From Planctomycetota bacterium (GTDB taxonomy: Bacteria > Planctomycetota > Phycisphaerae > UBA1845), in NCBI GenBank assembly GCA_024277835.1, contig JAJRUK010000264.1:1-5770 (forward strand): a DNA stretch of 5,770 nucleotides. The letters are read 5' to 3'. Numbering within the stretch: the stretch's first letter is position 1; each line of letters opens with the position of its first letter. A program made the translations under genes and the position numbers. Below are positions 5,080 to 5,770 of this stretch, piece by piece. The notes beneath the pieces were generated by a model. That model searched no databases. It worked only from the letters and a program-made list of their open reading frames with translations, and was not told the origin of the DNA.

Positions 5080-5373
5080 ATGAATGTGTCGCTTACGTCC
5101 ACGCTCGAAGACCTTGTGCAGAAGAAAGTCGCGTCGGGGTTATACAATTCGGCGAGCGAAGTTGTTCGCGAGGCGTTGCGCCTTCTTGAGCTGCGTGATC
5201 GGGAGCGCGAAGTCAGGCTTGGTGCGCTGCGTGATGACATCGCGGTCGGACTTGGGCAACTTGATCGGGGTGACGTCGCGGAGTTTGACGACGAATCCCT
5301 CGGTACTCTTAGCGGCAACATCAAGAGCGATGGTCGCAAGCGCCTTGCCGCTAAGAGAGATCGCAAGGCATGA
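5080..5373 (+). CDS. parD: ParD-family antitoxin
   Basis: The 97-residue antitoxin of a type II toxin-antitoxin pair. The N-terminus MNVSLTSTLEDLVQKKVASG and YNSASEVVREALRLL (22-36) form the ribbon-helix-helix fold: a strand at 2-6 that enters the DNA groove as a dimer, then two helices. The charged tail (RDREREVRLGALRDDI, then about 60-97) is where ParD proteins wrap and neutralise the ParE toxin. Length and motif order are normal for the family; the very C-terminus is rich in Lys/Arg (GRKRLAAKRDRKA). It overlaps parE by four bases (ATGA at 5370-5373), so translation is probably coupled. ParD usually represses its own operon together with ParE. A candidate operator is the imperfect inverted repeat at 5025-5066, but this is not proven. 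Confidence 0.93.
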   Translation: MNVSLTSTLEDLVQKKVASGLYNSASEVVREALRLLELRDREREVRLGALRDDIAVGLGQLDRGDVAEFDDESLGTLSGNIKSDGRKRLAAKRDRKA

Positions 5374-5666
5374 GCCGATACCGTCTTTCCAGGCAATCTC
5401 GCCTGGACCTTGACGACATCTGGCGCTTCATCGCATCTGACAATCTCGCCGCTGCTGATCGCTTGATCGACGAGCTTATCCGCAAGTTTCAGACACTCGC
5501 CAGTGAGCCGGGTATTGGTCCAGACCGTAGCGAACTCGCCGAATCACTCCGTAGCTTTCCCGTCGGCAACTATGTCATCTTTTATCGGGCAATGCGACAT
5601 GGGATCGAAATCGTTCGCGTTCTCAGCGGATACCGCGACCTACCCGACGTTTTCAGTGACGAATGA
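5370..5666 (+). CDS. parE: ParE-family toxin (RelE/ParE superfamily)
   Basis: The 98-residue toxin partner of parD. Family members of this fold poison DNA gyrase and stop replication. The order of elements is typical. YRLSRQSRLDLDDIWRFIA (4-22) is the first strand and helix. NLAAADRLIDELIRKFQTLA (25-44) is the second helix of the hairpin. It is followed by a GIGPDRSEL turn and the sheet core LRSFPVGNYVIFYRAM…IEIVRVLSGYRDLPDVF (60-95). The full family length is present and no key segment is missing, so the toxin looks intact. Its ribosome site is weak (AAGG close before the ATG), consistent with coupling to parD and a lower yield of toxin. Gyrase as the target comes from family knowledge; relatives in this superfamily can act otherwise. 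Confidence 0.93.
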   Translation: MSRYRLSRQSRLDLDDIWRFIASDNLAAADRLIDELIRKFQTLASEPGIGPDRSELAESLRSFPVGNYVIFYRAMRHGIEIVRVLSGYRDLPDVFSDE

Positions 5667-5670
5667 ACAA

Positions 5671-5689
5671 CACTGGCTGGAAGCCAGTG
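5671..5689. repeat. CACTGGCT hairpin repeat
   Basis: CACTGGCT (5671-5678) and AGCCAGTG (5682-5689) form a perfect 8-pair stem around a GGA loop. The gap between parE and the next convergent gene is only 47 bases. I recall this hairpin, with its flanking AA and CCACA, as a multicopy element of planctomycete genomes; that cannot be checked here. There is no strong T-tract on either side (TTGTT leftward is the best), so a terminator role is possible but weak. Confidence 0.6.
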
Positions 5690-5713
5690 CCACATTTGTC
5701 TTTGGAATAGGCT

Positions 5714-5770
5714 TTAATTCGCACGTTGTTCGAGCGCGGTGAAGTAGTGTCGTAGCTGCGCGATCGAGGC
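5714..5770 (-). CDS. C-terminal end of a leftward gene (unidentified)
   Basis: On the minus strand the frame entering from the right edge reads ASIAQLRHYFTALEQRAN and stops at TAA (5716-5714). The codons mostly end in G or C (11 of 18), and the peptide looks like an amphipathic helix, as in a real protein end. It converges with parE across the hairpin repeat. Eighteen codons are too few to name a family, and a chance open frame cannot be excluded. Confidence 0.4.
   Translation of the reverse strand, partial: ASIAQLRHYFTALEQRAN

Overview
The window most likely comes from a planctomycete, probably of the Phycisphaerae type; this is inferred from protein signatures, not from a marker gene. Three signs support it. 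One is a C-terminal zinc ribbon of the form CxxCGYNxRGLP…RCPECG. Another is a secreted protein carrying a thrombospondin-type-3/dockerin-like calcium loop ending in FTGP. The third is a short CACTGGCT hairpin repeat that I recall as common in planctomycete genomes. Base composition is moderately GC-rich and gene spacing is loose.

Layout, left to right. (1) The 3' part of recO (+), with its CxxC…CxxC zinc finger. (2) A small exported, probably lipid-anchored protein (640-1329, +) with an acidic DxDxDGD loop and a Met/His-rich tail, preceded by a near-consensus sigma-54 promoter. (3) A strong hairpin terminator (about 1413-1449) between convergent genes. (4) A 433-residue secreted protein (1486-2787, -) made of a calcium-loop N-terminus and five copies of a ten-cysteine, Kazal-type inhibitor unit, with a good sigma-70 promoter about 100 bases upstream. 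(5) A cytosolic coiled-coil protein of unknown function (3066-4007, -). (6) A small two-helix membrane protein with a C-terminal zinc ribbon (4183-4629, -), possibly translated from a leaderless mRNA.

(7) A gene-free stretch (about 4630-5079). It opens with a TTGACA-17-TACACT promoter pointing right and contains an about 227-base inverted-repeat element built from nested short hairpins with recurring TGAAG loops and GTAG-plus-hairpin units. It resembles a pair of inverted REP sequences (a BIME). (8) A complete parD-parE type II toxin-antitoxin operon (5080-5666, +) with an ATGA overlap. (9) A second, unrelated hairpin repeat (5671-5689) just after parE, then the last 18 codons of a leftward gene entering from the right edge.

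The genes do not form one pathway. The two exported proteins suggest an envelope or extracellular role (metal binding and protease inhibition). The toxin-antitoxin pair sits between repeat elements, and the best visible promoter for it lies upstream of the hairpin element, so the pair may be expressed with a long structured leader. I found no RNA genes, CRISPR array, transposase or phage genes. The most unusual items are the hairpin element with compensatory base changes, the sigma-54 site, and the strictly regular five-unit Kazal protein with Asp/Ala at the predicted reactive site.
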